DNA of 6,385 bases from Clostridia bacterium (GTDB taxonomy: Bacteria; Bacillota; Clostridia; Oscillospirales; CAG-272): the NCBI GenBank assembly GCA_017452215.1, contig JAFTMU010000153.1, forward strand, positions 1 through 6,385, read 5' to 3'. Position numbers and translations under genes: made by a program. The notes under the pieces were generated by a model that saw only the letters and a list, made by a program, of their open reading frames with translations, did no database searches and was not told the origin of the DNA. Below, one piece after another: positions 6,130 to 6,385 of this stretch (the stretch's first letter is position 1; the number at the start of each line of letters is the position of its first letter).

Positions 6130-6385
6130 TTATTCGGTTACTTTGGCTTCAAGGGTGATGATCAATTCTGTCTCCCCGTCCGCAAAGCCGAATTTGACAC
6201 TCTTGTCAAACTCGTATCCATCGGCGGTGATAACGCTGATCTCGTAAGCATCCTCCACACGGGAGGTGGTTGCCACACCGTTTGCATCGGTCAAGAGAGG
6301 AGGAACAAAGCAGGTGCCCTTGGTCTTGGAGCAGATCTGCACTCTGACCCCCTCAATGGGGGCGCCGCTTCCATCTCTTACCGTA
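6130..6385 (-). CDS. C-terminal part of a protein with an Ig-like beta-sandwich domain related to the lipoprotein (5' end outside window)
   Basis: The minus-strand frame is open to the right edge. Reading in from the edge it gives TVRDGSGAPIEGVRVQIC, so the GTG at 6342-6340 is internal and not a start. The visible 84 residues match the plan of the lipoprotein's first repeat: GAPIEGVRVQI against GAPIMGATVQF, TDANGVAT against TNAQGIAT, and ISVITADGYEFD against VTVITAEGFICD. This is the carboxypeptidase-regulatory/transthyretin-like type of beta-sandwich, usual in exported surface proteins. The signal peptide, if any, lies outside the window. It has two Cys, in QIC and KGTC. It ends with an acidic tail (EAKVTE) and its own strong terminator. 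It is probably a neighbouring paralogue of the lipoprotein; function unknown. Confidence 0.8.
   Translation of the reverse strand, partial: TVRDGSGAPIEGVRVQICSKTKGTCFVPPLLTDANGVATTSRVEDAYEISVITADGYEFDKSVKFGFADGETELIITLEAKVTE

Noticed and set aside
6340..6342. GTG on the minus strand as the start of a 70-residue protein
   Set aside because: The conserved repeat motif GAPIEGVRVQ lies before it in the same open frame, so the gene starts beyond the right edge.

Overview
The window looks like a stretch of chromosome from an anaerobic Bacillota, most likely an uncultured gut-type member of the Clostridia. This is inferred from strong AGGAGG-type ribosome binding sites, sigma-A promoters with extended -10 elements, a Clostridia-style 4Fe-4S polyferredoxin, a tail resembling the CD1871A family CXXC proteins, and roughly balanced base composition. 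No rRNA, tRNA, CRISPR array or mobile element was seen.

Layout. Positions 1-1976 (+) hold the 3' end of an RluA-family pseudouridine synthase, followed 10 bp later by lnt, an apolipoprotein N-acyltransferase homologue. A clear promoter (1984-2012) directly after lnt starts a separate two-gene operon. Its first gene (2058-3071) encodes a seven-helix membrane protein that ends in a CTEC motif. Its second gene (3087-4649) encodes a fusion of a membrane polyferredoxin (NapH/CcoG-like CxxxCP motifs and two 4Fe-4S ferredoxin clusters) with a C-terminal exported thioredoxin-like domain. A hairpin (4655-4694) closes this operon and lies between it and a convergent minus-strand gene. That gene (4708-6012) encodes a lipoprotein with Ig-like/carboxypeptidase-regulatory-like beta-sandwich domains and has its own promoter (6045-6073). 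Upstream of it, a strong minus-strand terminator (6082-6124) ends another minus-strand gene (6130 to the right edge), which encodes a related beta-sandwich domain and is cut by the window.

How the genes may work together. The most interesting unit is 1984-4694. It reads as a membrane redox conduit that could carry low-potential electrons from cytoplasmic ferredoxin-type clusters, through membrane cysteine motifs, to thiols outside the cell: the CSGC thioredoxin-like domain and the CTEC tail of the partner protein. This would be a functional analogue of DsbD/CcdA, but it is an inference from motifs and predicted topology. The neighbouring lipoprotein and partial protein carry several extracytoplasmic cysteines and could be clients, though nothing in the sequence proves it. 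lnt would be expected to act on exported lipoproteins such as the one encoded at 4708-6012.
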